DNA of 64,000 bases from Ehretia macrophylla (GCA_037974665.1 CM075767.1:21220840-21284839), one strand, 5' to 3'; shown: positions 1-11,205, counted from the stretch's first letter. Translations and numbers: made by a program. The notes: a model not told the origin generated them from the letters alone.

Positions 1-185
1 CAAAGTCTCATCTGAGTGTCTCCATTCAAGTAAACTTAGGTCTTCCTCTACCCCTCTTTCGATGTGTTATCTCTAAACCTTCGTAACGTCTAACAGTCGC
101 ATTTACAGGTCGTCTCCTAATATGCCAAAATCATTTCAAACGATTTCCTATCATCTTATCCTCAATTAGGACCACTCCTACTCTT
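1..185 (-). pseudogene. LINE reverse-transcriptase C-terminal remnant (copy 1)
   Basis: Read on the minus strand this translates, with stops, to a recognisable tail of plant non-LTR retrotransposon polyproteins: an IEDKM...NRLK segment, then a histidine/arginine-rich stretch (FWHIRRRPVNA) and an RGRGRPK basic motif. Known family members have the form EDKMRENRLRWFGHV...RRPVDAPVRR...RGRGRPK. At least three in-frame stops (after NRLK, after KFT and after METLR) show it is dead. The window starts inside it. The copy at 47945-48168 shows the terminal IHIVDPT motif and the natural stop. It is a fossil with no expected activity. Confidence 0.75.
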
Positions 186-1406
186 TCATGTTTTATCTTG
201 TTCCTAATTACATATTTCCTAGTTTTTCCACACATCTATCTCCACTACAAAAACCTAATCACTCTCAAAATCTTATTGGATTCGATGATCCTCAAAAAGC
301 TTTTCTTCCAAGCCTACGTAATAGGTGTTTTCTTATTGCAACTATCTTAAATACTTTTGTGCCACTTTATGTCAATTATACAGTTATTATCAAAAGCATA
401 AGCAACCATTTTTTCTCACTTTCAATAAGCGTGGTATTTTTACACTAGCAATTTCATGATTAGTTCTTGCAACAGTTTATAATAAACTTGGCAAGATTCT
501 TTAACTCGTCAACAATGGCTTAAACCTAAAGAACAAAAGAGTTTAAACAAACTTGCGGCGTTCTTCTTCTATTGTTTATTCATTTTAATGTTGAAAGCTA
601 ACTTGTGAACGAGAAACAAGAAGATGTCTAATTGTGTCATTTTTTTCACAAGCGCGACTATTACAAATTGTTTTTTTTTTTTTTCAGAGACGAGCATGAA
701 AAATTGTAAAATAGATAAAGTATGTGTATGAACAATTGTAAAATAGACAAAGTTCGTGTTGAATGTATAGTACAAGTAGATGCAAATGAAGCAGTAGATG
801 TAAATGAACGTGAAAATCAAGCCAATAGTATAAAATCCCATTATAATAATCATGCAGATAAAACAAAGAATTTAATAACTAAAAATTAAGAGTGTTATAG
901 CGTTGAGAGAATTGTTTGATAGGAAGAAATAATTGTTTGGAAAAATGTGAATGGTTTGGAGTACTTAGAGGCATTTATTCTTTTACATTAATTTTTAAAA
1001 TACCTTTTATAAACTAGTTGTGGTTTGGATGTTGTAGATTTACTAGTTTAAGTTAATAAATATGTTATCTTCTGACTTTGTATCAGTAGAAAAAAAATTT
1101 AATTTTAAGTAAATGTTTGATAAATGAAAAGGATCTAAATCCCTTCATACTACTTTTTTTAGATCAATTTACATAATTATCTTCTATGCTTTACAAAATT
1201 CCCCTCCAATAAATTTTATTTATTTCTTTCCTTTCCTATTTCCCTGAAAACTAAAGCCAAAGCACCCACTAAAAATATTGCTTAAATAACTGCTAAATGT
1301 ACAACTCTATTAAAATACTATCTCATTTAAAAGTTCAGCTGTCAGAATCAATTATTATATTTTTTTTTATTGTTTTTAGATGTTAGAAGTTCATCTTATT
1401 TAAACT
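186..1406. other. AT-rich intergenic DNA, no gene seen
   Basis: No credible coding region is present. The open frames are short, low-complexity and AT-driven. A poly-T run lies near 670-683, followed by short repeats of a GAAAAATTGTAAAATAGA-like phrase near 700-750. The whole stretch recurs in copy 2. Confidence 0.6.
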
Positions 1407-1645
1407 TGTTAAGTGACAACGTCATCTAAAAGTTTAAATTATTAGAGAAGAGTTTGTTATATTATTTATTATCTTCAACACGCTCCAGCAAGTGCAGATG
1501 AAATTAGATTTTGAGGATTGTACTTGGACAGTTTTAAGGTATTTAAATGTGTGACAGTGAGTTTTGAACTCTGAACCTTTAGGTATTTAGGCTCTGATAT
1601 CATGTTAAATGACCACGTCATCTAAAAGTTTAAACTTTAAGATGA
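1407..1645 (-). mobile_element. TRIM retrotransposon, minus strand
   Basis: This is a tiny LTR element. A 74 bp terminal repeat (1407-1480, read as TGTTGAAGATAATAAATAAT on the minus strand) is followed by a non-coding core of about 110 bp. Next comes a site complementary to initiator tRNA-Met (GGCTCTGATATCA at 1590-1602, i.e. TGATATCAGAGCC) and a truncated second terminal repeat from 1603. This order (LTR, primer site, short core, LTR) and the lack of coding capacity define terminal-repeat retrotransposons in miniature. Relatives occur at 21530, 34019, 45999, 46283 and 49385. Confidence 0.75.
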
Positions 1646-2088
1646 GGTGGTCACTTAATAAAACTTGCACATGAATAGTTTTAATACTTTTAAATAGATA
1701 GTGGCGAGATTTGAAATCAATATCATTTGATTACCTGGATTCTGATATTATATGAAATTATCATTTTATCTAGCTAAAAACGTAAATTGATAAAGGGATA
1801 CTATATTTATTTGCATCTCCACAGCGCAGGCAATGGTTTTCCAAATTAAGAGTATTTGAGGGACGTGGCTAGTTGACTTAATATAACTAAGGCAATGGTT
1901 TCGTCGCACCCCATCTTCAATTTGCCAGCAGCAAGGTATGAACATTCCAGACAAATAATAGGGAACTTAGAAAAATATTCGATTTAGTGGTCAACCAATT
2001 TGAGACCTTAGTGGGAAGCCACCATCTCACAATTGCAAGGCATTTCTTAAATAGTTTCTTATGCAGTTTGCTATAGGGGATAGTACAA

Positions 2089-2094
2089 TATAAA
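2089..2094 (+). promoter_or_regulatory. TATA box of PRP1
   Basis: TATAAA lies 90 bp before the chosen ATG, in the usual plant position for an mRNA with a leader of about 60 nt. PRP3 has the same box at 50067-50072. In the dead PRP2 copy the aligned bases read TACAAA. Confidence 0.6.
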
Positions 2095-2183
2095 GAGCTG
2101 GGCAGTGCCAATCCTCAAACATTAATTCAAGAAAATAAGAGCCAATAGTTGAGAAACTCACGTCTTTGTGGAGGCATTCAGAA

Positions 2184-3170
2184 ATGGGAACCAATCTTGT
2201 TTGCCTTGTGTTATTTGCTTTAATAGCAACGAGCGTCGTTGCTTATGAGCCTTACTCATATGCCTCGCCAACACCAAAACCCTATCATTACAAAAACCCA
2301 AAATTGACAAAGTACCATAAATCTATCCCAATCTACAAGAAATCAGAAGTGTCAAAATATTATAAACCTATACCAGTTTACAAGAAGCCAGAATTGTCAA
2401 AATATTATAAACCTACACCAGTTTACAAGATACCAGAAGTGCCAAAATATTATAAACTTACACTAGTCTACAAGAAGCCAGAACTGCCAAAATATTACAA
2501 ATCTACACCAGTTTTCAAGAAGCCAGAATTGTCAAAATATTACAAATCTACACCAATCTACAAAAAATCAGAATTGTCAAAGTATTACAAACCTATACCA
2601 GTCTATAAGAAACCAGAATTGCCAAAGTATTACAAACATACACCAGTCTATAAGAAACCAGAATTGCCAAAATATTACAAACCTACACCAGTATACAAGA
2701 AACCAGAAGTGTCAAAATATTATAAACTTACACCAGTTTACAAGAAATCAAAATTGCCAAAGTACTCCAAACCTACATACTACTCAAAGCCTTCTGCAAC
2801 CTACACACCATCTCCACCACCTTCATACTACTCTAAGCTTTCCCCGACCCACACACGATCTCCACCACCTTCATATTACTCTAAGCCTTCCCCAACCTAC
2901 ACGCCGTCTCCTCCACCTCCGTACTACTCAAAGTCTTCTTCAACCTATACCCCATCTCCACCACCTCCGTACTACTCAAAGCCTTCCTCAACTTACACAC
3001 CCTCTCCACCTCCTCCATACTCTTCAGAGCTTTCTCCAACCTACACCCCATCTTCACCACCTCCATACTCTTTAGCACCTTCTCCAACTTACACACAATC
3101 TCCACCACCTCCGTACTACTCGGAGCCTTCTCCAACTTACACACCTTCCCCTCCTCCTCCTTACTATTAG
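2184..3170 (+). CDS. Chimeric proline-rich/extensin-like cell-wall protein (PRP1)
   Basis: The predicted secreted structural wall protein has 328 residues and no intron. The first in-frame ATG opens a hydrophobic signal peptide of about 20 residues ending ATSVVA, before YEPYSY; the frame upstream of it holds no other ATG. Residues from about 40 to 195 are ten 15-residue units of the form KYYKPTPVYKKPELP, resembling plant PRP repeats (PVYKKP). The rest is eight 16-residue units of the form YYSKPSPTYTPSPPPP, ending SPPPPYY. In extensins SPPPP is hydroxylated and arabinosylated, and Tyr motifs are oxidatively cross-linked; Lys-rich repeats would bind acidic pectin. That function is inferred from the family. 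TATA box and AATAAA flank it correctly. It is a hybrid of two classes, so the exact family name is open. Confidence 0.9.
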   Translation: MGTNLVCLVLFALIATSVVAYEPYSYASPTPKPYHYKNPKLTKYHKSIPIYKKSEVSKYYKPIPVYKKPELSKYYKPTPVYKIPEVPKYYKLTLVYKKPELPKYYKSTPVFKKPELSKYYKSTPIYKKSELSKYYKPIPVYKKPELPKYYKHTPVYKKPELPKYYKPTPVYKKPEVSKYYKLTPVYKKSKLPKYSKPTYYSKPSATYTPSPPPSYYSKLSPTHTRSPPPSYYSKPSPTYTPSPPPPYYSKSSSTYTPSPPPPYYSKPSSTYTPSPPPPYSSELSPTYTPSSPPPYSLAPSPTYTQSPPPPYYSEPSPTYTPSPPPPYY

Positions 3171-3325
3171 TCCAACAACCTCCAATGCAATGCACGCACC
3201 TCTGCCTTTCCGCTAAAAGTCCTCCATCCATTAAATCTTTTATGTTGTCAATCACAAGATAACTATAACCGGTTGATCTTCATCTGACTTTTTGGTATTG
3301 TATGTTTTAGATGAAGAAAAGTGGA

Positions 3326-3331
3326 AATAAA
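3326..3331 (+). promoter_or_regulatory. Likely poly(A) signal of PRP1
   Basis: AATAAA lies about 155 bp after the stop codon and is conserved at 51304-51309 in PRP3. In the PRP2 flank the aligned stretch near 36135 reads AACAAA. Plant poly(A) signals are loose, so this is only a candidate. Confidence 0.4.
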
Positions 3332-3405
3332 GAGTATGGTTACTAATGTGGCGTGAATCATTTTCAGCAGCAAGTTGCTTTCCAGTTTCATTCATTTTTT
3401 TTTTT

Positions 3406-3540
3406 GCCATGTAATACATCCCAAGTGTTTTTCTATCTTTATAAGAACATATGTATTCATATTCTGTTTTTATTATTATTATTTTTGCCATGTATTACAT
3501 CCCAAGTGCTTTTCTATCTTTATAAGAACATATGTATTGA
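3406..3540 (+). repeat. Tandem duplication in the PRP1 3' flank
   Basis: A segment beginning GCCATGTAATACATCCCAAG is repeated 81 bp later, at 3487, with few changes, joined by a short TTA-rich linker. The same pair sits after PRP3 (51386-51520). The PRP2 flank carries a single unit near 36218-36275. The duplication therefore arose after PRP2 separated from the PRP1/PRP3 ancestor. Confidence 0.8.
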
Positions 3541-4439
3541 ATATGCGTATTCTGTTGTATCCAAATGATAGCGAATATAGCCATCGCAAACTGAAAGTTA
3601 CAATAATCACTTAAAGCGGATGTTTTCTTACTCAGATGTTTTGATTATTAACTCATAATGCTCGTATAAATGAAGTAGTATGTGAAGTTAAATTGTAATG
3701 TCCCACATTAGTGAGAACTAGTATATGTAAGTGACTTATAAGGCAGATGTTACAAATATAAGAATTAATTTCGATTAACCATTTTGGATTAGTGGGAAGG
3801 AAGGTCAAATAATTATTTTCTTTCGCATATGACGATACTACTGTTATCTGTGGGTGTAAGGTTCTGGACTCGGTACATAATGTAAATTCATAATATTTCA
3901 ACACAATTTATTTTGCACTTAATTTGCACCTCACACTTCATACGACGCAGTGCTTCCTCTTGGTATCCTTATATTTATTATTTAGATTTTTCTACACTAT
4001 CACCAAACTTTATGAATAAATTATTAGTCTCTTGAGCTTAAATTACATATTATCTTGTGGCTCTGGCATTATCTATTTGAAAATAAATCAAATTTCGTTA
4101 GCTAACAGTGGAAAAAGACGATTCTCGTTGGTTTAGAGGTCGAAATTATAAGCCAGGATTCTGAAGAACATACCATCACTTGCAAAAAGTTTCGAACTAA
4201 GAAGGGATTCAGTTGGAGACTTGATAGAATCTTAAAAACAATATATCCTGCAACATGTAAATTTGTATATCTATAACAAAATGGTTTATAACTTATTTTC
4301 TTTTTTATTTATTTAAAGGAGGCGTAAGCCAATTTTACATCACTTAGAATGTTTGACATACCGAGAATCGATCTCGGAAACTAGGGCACAAAAAACAAGT
4401 ATCAAAAGGCAACAACATAAGTTTTTTAAATGAAGTGTT
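3541..4439. other. Non-coding 3' flank of PRP1, shared with the PRP2 and PRP3 flanks
   Basis: No gene is seen. The sequence is homologous to the 3' flank of PRP2 (36286-36564 continuing at 45569 beyond the nested retrotransposon) and to that of PRP3. It marks how far the ancestral gene duplication extends. Confidence 0.6.
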
Positions 4440-4583
4440 AATTTAATATGATATCAAAAATCAGATAATTCGATAGTCTTTTGTTCAAGTCTTCAGTCCA
4501 CCCATATAAACAAAAAACCTATCCAAACACAAGGGTAAAAAGAATCCTACCTACAGGTAAGGGGCATGTTAAAACAATAAATA
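4440..4583 (+). mobile_element. Divergent TRIM-like fragment
   Basis: A GATATCAAAA...CAAGTCTTCAGTC segment followed by CCAAACACAAGGGTAAAAAG and GGGGCATGTTAAAACAATAAA resembles the core plus the start of an LTR of the TRIM family. It is much more degraded than the copy at 21530. It is also present at about 46755-46905 and 52420-52563, so it predates all three duplicons. Confidence 0.4.
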
Positions 4584-4600
4584 GATAAAATAAAATTTCT

Positions 4601-4719
4601 GATTCAAGGGAGACCTAAAGGCCATACAATACATACATATATGTAATTAGCAAGAATAGAGCTTCTGATTTCTCGCACACAGAGCGAGTAACTTACCACT
4701 GAACCAAAGCCCTAGCGGC
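4601..4719 (-). mobile_element. tRNA-derived SINE, minus strand
   Basis: It is flanked by a perfect 17 bp target duplication, GATAAAATAAAATTTCT (4584-4600 and 4720-4736). Read on the minus strand it begins near a tRNA-like A box (GGTTCAGTGGTAAGTTACTC), then CGCTCTGTGTGCGAG and a decayed B box. The element is 119 bp. The same insertion is at 52581-52699. The PRP2 duplicon has the empty site with one uninterrupted copy of the target near 46907-46924, which is strong support for a real insertion. Confidence 0.8.
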
Positions 4720-4736
4720 GATAAAATAAAATTTCT

Positions 4737-6456
4737 CTAGGGTGGTTCTGTTGGGTGTGGTTCTCTGGTTTAAACATTTCTAGTAATGTTTTTTTTTTTT
4801 TTTCTTTTTGTTGAACATTTCTAGTAATGTTGAGTGATGTCTCCACCTTACCTTCGCCTAACTATGCTGCTTCTACTAATTTATTAGCTCATTTAAACAT
4901 TTCGAGAATGATTTATTACATCTATTTATTGTTTCAATACACTCACTCATGTTTTAAATAAAAATTTTCAGAGTTTAAACAACTCAATGATTCGCATACC
5001 AAAGTCTAGAAACAAAACATCGTTATCAACCCTACAACTCCCTCCTTTCCACTCTTTTTCCCCCACTCTAATTTCATGATATGCCCAAGACTTTTTATTA
5101 CTAACACAAAAGGAATTGGAATTTGTTTTGAGCCTTAAACATGAACAGTTATTATATTTGTATATTGTCTTAATATCAGTTCATAAAAAGGCGGGATTCA
5201 TTTTTAGCCTTGTAATTTATGTTTTACATGGGTAACGTCAAGTCTTAAACATAAAACCTAGTAGCCTCAGCTCTAATTTGACACTAAATTAATTACCACC
5301 TAATCTAAATTATTATAGAGAAAATTATTAAATCTTTTTTTTTCCTTCTCTATTATGTTACAACGTTTTTCCACTGGCTTTTGCTACTACCAGTTACCCA
5401 TTTGTCCACTCCTACGTAACTACGTTAGGGGCTGGATCAGCATCTTGTCTAACATCCAACTCAAAGACCTCAAAATGGTACTCAAAGTGATCATATTCTA
5501 CTTGTATGCGGACACGAATCACTAGCAGCATAGCTGTAACGAAGTCAAGTAAGCTTAATGTGCGAGATTTAGGTGATCAGAAAGATCACACATGATGTGC
5601 GAGCTAAAATGCTGTCCAGAAAGAAATTTCAAAACAATAGTATTAACAGGAATCTTTGGAACCTCTGTGAGTTAATTTGTTAGGTTCCTTTTCGGTTTTG
5701 TCATAGTTTGTATTTATTTACTAGTACATGACTTTGTCAAGTTTTTAAAAGTTAAATGACATTGATCTTGCTAAACCAGCAAAAAAAAAAAAAATGTAAG
5801 CTTCAATGTATAGTATAATTTTGAGTTGCAACTTAGTCTCTCAAGGTGTCAACTAATTTCACATGAGATGCAAGATTAAAGATTCAAAATTTTAGTAAAA
5901 ACACAAATCTACATGTTATATCATGTCCTTCTTATTAGAAAATCAGTAATTAATCATAGCATTCATAAAGTTCTTCGTGAATGCCTGCCGGCCACGCACT
6001 CGCTGCTTGTAAATACATATAATTTCCCAATCTTGTGCGAACTTTGCTTATCATAAGAATTCTTGCAACTTTGTCGAGTTTAGTGACTAATATCGTTTAG
6101 ATGTTGTAATTAATACATCCATGGTTAGTAGTTGTGTGGTATTTGAGACTCCATCCCTTCTTCTTCTTCTGTAAAACTGAGCCCAACTAGTGACTACGAC
6201 AACTTAACTTTAAGGTATGTCCAAGCACTGCCTTTGTTTTGTAAAAGGCTGTCAAGAATTCATATACCAGTAATGGAAATGGCTCCCAAGGGAGTATATT
6301 GTTTTGTAAAGGGCTGCCTAGTAAGCAAGAAAAAGTAAAATTTGGCAAGTCTGGATTTGAAACTTTTTAAATGCTTATTAGGTTCATACTTTTAACTGAT
6401 TTAAAGCATGTGTAGAGACGCACTGCTATACATGTGGTTCTACCAGTTGGTGGTCT
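4737..6456. other. Intergenic DNA, no gene seen
   Basis: No coding region, tRNA or transposon terminus was convincing here. It contains poly-T and poly-A runs (about 4789-4803 and 5780-5793). Homology to the PRP2 duplicon stops at about 4742. The stretch is repeated in copy 2. Confidence 0.5.
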
Positions 6457-7220
6457 TGTTGGGAGGAAACACGAAATTAAAGCACAAATTAGATAATCAA
6501 CAACAAATTCACAACGGAAATAACACCCTCCCACCGTATGTAAACCTGTTAGGAAGCAACAAATAGAGCCAAACACACAATACACAAATCTAAAAAATTC
6601 AACAATAAGAGCAACACTAAGATTTTTAACGTGGAAAACCTCCCAAACGTGGAGAGAAAAAAACCATGGGACCCAAGTCCACCCAAAAACTTCCACTATC
6701 AACAAATAATAGACACAAGATAGTCTTTTCTAGTTACAACTAGAGACATACACAATACATATCACCAAGAATAACATATTCTTGTAAATATAACAACAAC
6801 AAGATAGATTAAACCAAGAAGTAGGAGAAAAATCGCCCAAAATGTTGCTATTGTTCACGAAGGAAAAGCGGGACTTAGAGAGCTCCAACTCAAATTCTAA
6901 TCATACAGATTGAAGATCACGAGTTGTGAATGTGTTCACAAAATTTTAACTCGATCAGACCACAAATAACCCTCCGATCGTCCACTAGATCAAAACTGTG
7001 CAGCATAATTTTCTTTTCTCTCAATCTCACTTTTTTTTTCTCTTCTTCTTCTCTCTCGTTTCTCACACACTCTCACTTCACTAAATGATAGACCTGATCT
7101 TTATGGTCTGTCCACTCTTTTCCGCTTTTTTTTAAAATTTTTTTTACTACAAATAGATAAAAGCTAAAAGGCCAATCCACATGAGTTGGTTAAATGGACC
7201 AAGCCCACTTGGATCCAACA
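6457..7220 (-). mobile_element. Long LTR, minus orientation
   Basis: A 764 bp block reads on the minus strand from TGTTGGATCCAAGTGGGC to CTCCCAACA, with the TG...CA ends of an LTR. It matches the plus-strand block at 8381-9148 along its length: the same opening, a central TGTGCAG/GATCG segment and the same close. To its left, TGGTTCTACCA at 6436-6446 may be a decayed initiator tRNA-Met primer site, but it is 10 bp from the LTR. No internal coding region was found. Confidence 0.7.
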
Positions 7221-8380
7221 AGTCATCCGTCAACTGAAATCCAATGTTAACAAAAGAAGAAAAGAGTAATGAAAACGGTTGCCGATTTAAGAAAAAGCGA
7301 CGAAAAGGAATTACAAAGAAAAAGGATTTGATGCACTTTGTAACAAATCACATCCTCCCTCGAAGTGCTAGGGCTGGCTCATGCTGATCGGCAGAATTTT
7401 CACTAATTACCTTTAGGCTATAGAATGATGAAGACCATTTTAATTGTCTTTGGAAAATCAATCTTGATAAATCTGACAAAGTTGCTTATCCCATACTATT
7501 TCTTTTTACTTGATATTTTGTAAGCCAAACTTTTCTACTTTCTTAACATTATGTTTTGGAAGGAGATCGTAGAAAATCTCTTCATTTCTTTTCAAACCAC
7601 TATTTTCTTAAACCTTGTCAGCTGCTTTACAAAAACTTCAAATCAGGCAAATTACATTTTTTCTTCTCTCTTGAGGGATACTATTCACTTCAGACGGCCG
7701 GACCGTCTGAATTTCACATGGGCGTAAGCTTTACACTCATGTGAGGTCCGGACGATATGGCCATCTAGACTGAAATAGATTCCCTCCTTTCATTTTGTCC
7801 CCATCTCTTCTCTTTAAACACGGGAATTCAACATCTCTCCTAGCACAAATAATTTTAACAGAATATATACAACAAAAAGAATCTATATGCACTTACGAGA
7901 AAAGAAAGGAGATAGAGAAGAGGAGAAATTAAAAAAAATAAAGGTGGTCTTACTAAAAAAGTGAAAATTGTAGAGAAGTTCAAAAAATTAGATAAAAAAA
8001 GGAAAAAAAAAAAGATTTTAAACCAATCACCTAAATTTGTTCATTCGATCCAATAGCGGAGAGGACCCATCCTTGTTACCAGATGAGAATAAGCCGGGGA
8101 GAAAATCCACTCTAGATTTTCTGAACTAACAAAGAAGAGGATAGGAAAAGCTAGAAATAGGTGAAAAAATTCTTATTTGAACTCGAATCAAATAAGTAGG
8201 AAAGCAAAATGCACATACATCTATATGGTATGAGCACTTACATCCAAGGGTCATTGTATATTGAGTCGAGCTCACATAAGAATTTTCCACAACTGAATTC
8301 CATATTTTTCATCCTTAGCTGCTATCCTCTTTGTTAATTTTGTCAACCTTATGATGACTTTTTGCCTTTTGTTATGATAT
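7221..8380. other. Spacer between head-to-head LTRs
   Basis: It has no coding signal. A cluster of nested short palindromes occupies 7689-7774: TTCAGACGG and CCGTCTGAA five bases apart, then CACATG...CATGTG around GTAAGCTTTAC, then GGTCCGGAC and a second TTCAGT-like arm. Purine-rich AT tracts fill 7900-8030. Function unknown. Confidence 0.55.
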
Positions 8381-9148
8381 TGTTGAACCACCCAAGTGGG
8401 CTTTGGTTCATTTAACCAACCCATGTGGGGTTGGGCTTTTAGTTGTTTTTAGTAATAAGAAAAAAAATAAAAAATAAAAATAGAGTGGAAAGACCATAAA
8501 ACTCACGTCTATCATTTTGTGGTAAGGGTGTGAAAAGAGTGTCAAAAACGAGAGAGAGAAAAATAGAGAGGGAACGAGTGAAAAACAATGAGAAAAAGAG
8601 AGAAAAAAATTATGTTGCGCAGTTTTGATGACGTGAACGATCGGAGGGCCATTTGTGATTCGATCGAATTGATATTTGGTAAGCTTGTTCACAACTCGTG
8701 GGTCCTCAATATGTACGGTGTGATTTCAGATCAGAGCTCTCTAATTCTGGTTTTTATGATGTGAACAATAGCAGCATTTTTGGATGACTTCTTGGTTCAA
8801 TCTCTCTTGTTGATACAGATTTTCAACAATATATAATTCTTGGTGGATTGTATTGTGTATGCCTCTGGTTGTAGCTAGAGAAGACTCTCTTATACCCATT
8901 ATTTGTTAATAGTAGAAGTTTTTGGATGGACTACGGTCCCGTGGAATTCTTCTCCATGTTGGGTAGGTTCTTTACGTTAAAAATCTTAATATTGCTCTTC
9001 TTATTGAATTTTTCAAATTTGTGCATTGTGTGTAATTCTATTTGTTGCTTCTTAACAAGTTTACACAAGATGGGAGATGATTTTTTTTTGTTGTGCATTT
9101 ATTGTTATTTATCTGATTTGTACTTTGATTTCGGGTTTCCTCCCAACA
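8381..9148 (+). mobile_element. Long LTR, plus orientation, probably solo
   Basis: A 768 bp block from TGTTGAACCACCCAAGTGGG to CCTCCCAACA is homologous to the reverse complement of 6457-7220. It is flanked by GATAT (8376-8380) and AATAT (9149-9153), a near-match for a 5 bp target duplication, as expected of a solo LTR. The family is not identified. A weakly similar stretch may lie near 20600-20950. Confidence 0.7.
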
Positions 9149-9533
9149 AATATTTTGTTATTAGGTACACCGATAGCTTGACATGTCTAATTGCGGTGCT
9201 GAAGAAGAGCTGGATTTTTAACAAGCTTTTGATTCAGAAGGCACCAAAATGCTAAATAGGGGCAATAAATTTTACCACATTGATAAAGAAAGATTGAATT
9301 TTCTCCAAAATCTATGTATTTAGATCATGAACTAACCCGTTGAAGTCTAATACACACACATATCATGGCTCTTTAACCTTACAACGCCTTTATTTGTGTG
9401 TTTTGAAGTGATTTGAGTCCAACATGATGTAAGTTGACAAACCAAAATGAAAACTTTTTAATCCGCCAAAGACAATAAATTAGCATAGTCACAAAATTTC
9501 AACTTGATCGGACAAGAAATGACCTTCTGATTG

Positions 9534-11205
9534 CACTACAAAAAAAATTACTTTCTATGATAGGCCGTCACCAATTCATCGCCAATTAACGATAATATGG
9601 TGACGACATTGGTAACAGACAATGAAATGTTGTCTCCATGCCATCGCCAATAGGTGACAACTTGGAGACGAAATGCACAAGTCGTCGCCATTTTGTCACC
9701 TTGTCGTCGCCAAAAAGTCATAAATTTTAATTTAGTCCCCATTGTTATCAAAGTGATGTAAATAGTCTCCAAATTGTAACTATGGAATAAAGTGAAGATG
9801 AAAGCCAACATTGGAGACTATCTGTGGAAATTGTCGTAATGCAAAATACAAACAATTAGTTTTTAGTTTATGTTTAACAAATTACTTTTCTTCTCATCAT
9901 TTAGTTGTATTATTATAAAATTTGTTCTTCTTTTACATATAACATTTTATGAGAATATAAAAAGCATTATTAAAAAAATTAAGAATAATATTTTAGTAAA
10001 ATATAAAGAGGAATTATTTTTAAAAAATAATTATACATAAAGTCACTTTCAAACCGTCTTAAAATGTTCAGAATTGGCGTTCACATAGCTAAGTCATCCG
10101 CAATTCGGCATCAGTTCTAAATACAATTTATTCATCATTACTTAAAAAATAAAATATATTTAGTTTAAATAAAAACTAAAATACAATCTTAAAACAATTT
10201 ATGGGACAAATTTAAGTTGGTGAAAAACAACTAGCATAGAATACTAATATTTAACGTAATGCAAAATATTTATAATTAATTATTTCAAATCAACACCACA
10301 GAATTAAAATTAAAGCATTTTATTATAAAAGTTAATGCAAATCAAACATTAACTTAATATTACATTCATAATTAAGGATTACATATGATTTTAACGAAAT
10401 ACATCAACACAAGTATATAATACCTAACATAATTAAGGATTACAAATGATTTTAACGAAATATATCAACACAAGTACTTAATACCTAACATAGTACATCA
10501 TGACTTACATAACAAGCGGACAAAACACATCAAGCATAATAACGTAATAGCATTATTACGTTTAATCACAAAGTTGTACTAATGCCTTCACTTCCAAGAT
10601 AATGTTCTTAATAGAAATATTAGGGGAAAAAATTGGGTAAATAGATCTTCAATATTTGAGATTGAGCGAGTTGTCCTACTTGGGCGTCAGAAATATATCT
10701 GTCATCTTTTGGCGGCGTATTTAAATCAAGCTGATGTTTAACTGCTTTGTTCGAATTTGGATAATTTTTCATTGTTATGTTCTCTTCATCTTTAGTAAGT
10801 CGAAGAGAATGTGAGTGGTGTCCTTCTTTACTCATGCTTGAAACAAAAAAGATGAAATCTAAAACTGAAAATTGAAGACAGTATGGGAAAAAGCAATTCC
10901 TAGTGTCATATATAGACATCAAGTCATTGAAAAAATTTTCAACGACTTGGAGACGGTATGTTGACAACTCATCTTTTTTTATATTTTAAGATATGAACCA
11001 ATGATTCACTGGCACGTTGTTACGTACCATTGGTCTGTCGATTTGTCAAATCACTGGGGATATGGCGTGCACGCTAAGTCCATTCAAAAGCTGATCACGT
11101 CATGTCCTTTGCAAAACGGGGCCCTGGCAGTCCATTATCATCCGCTCTATGGTAGCGGACAACATGTTCATATTGTACTAATGTCTAATGGAGTAATGGT
11201 CCGTC
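9534..11205 (+). repeat. Left inverted arm of the CACTA element
   Basis: It matches the reverse complement of about 12389-14199. Landmarks include the subterminal GTCGCC arrays (9560-9720), an AT-rich part with TTACGTTTAATCACAAAG near 10556, and the mirrored short ORF at 10620-10835. By-eye divergence between arms is far higher than between the two duplicon copies, so the arms are old. Confidence 0.8.
10620..10835 (-). CDS. Unknown 71-residue ORF in the left CACTA arm
   Basis: The frame encodes a small acidic/polar protein starting MSKEGHHSHS and ending LKIYLPNFFP. I do not recognise a family. It has a counterpart in the opposite arm (12778-12996) and both are repeated in duplicon copy 2, giving four related frames with nearly conserved length. 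The start chosen is the Met shared by all four; the frame stays open upstream for another 44 codons. It could be a captured exon or a remnant of an accessory transposon protein. Chance preservation cannot be excluded. Confidence 0.35.
   Translation of the reverse strand: MSKEGHHSHSLRLTKDEENITMKNYPNSNKAVKHQLDLNTPPKDDRYISDAQVGQLAQSQILKIYLPNFFP

Noticed and set aside
569..853. Hydrophobic minus-strand frame (also at 48543-48830)
   Set aside because: Phe/Tyr/Ile-rich translation of AT-rich DNA with no family resemblance. It overlaps another such frame.
2166..2183. Six-codon extension of PRP1 (and PRP3 at 50144) starting at TTG
   Set aside because: No ATG is present there. The ATG at 2184 directly opens a clean signal peptide.
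2881..3255. Long antisense frame over the extensin half of PRP1 (also opposite PRP2 and PRP3)
   Set aside because: It is the mirror of a periodic 48 bp coding repeat, so the opposite strand stays open without selection. The sense frame has signal peptide, TATA box and family motifs.
4601..4719. Possible functional tRNA gene
   Set aside because: An A box is visible, but there is no cloverleaf or intact B box, and the 17 bp target duplication and empty site show it is a SINE.
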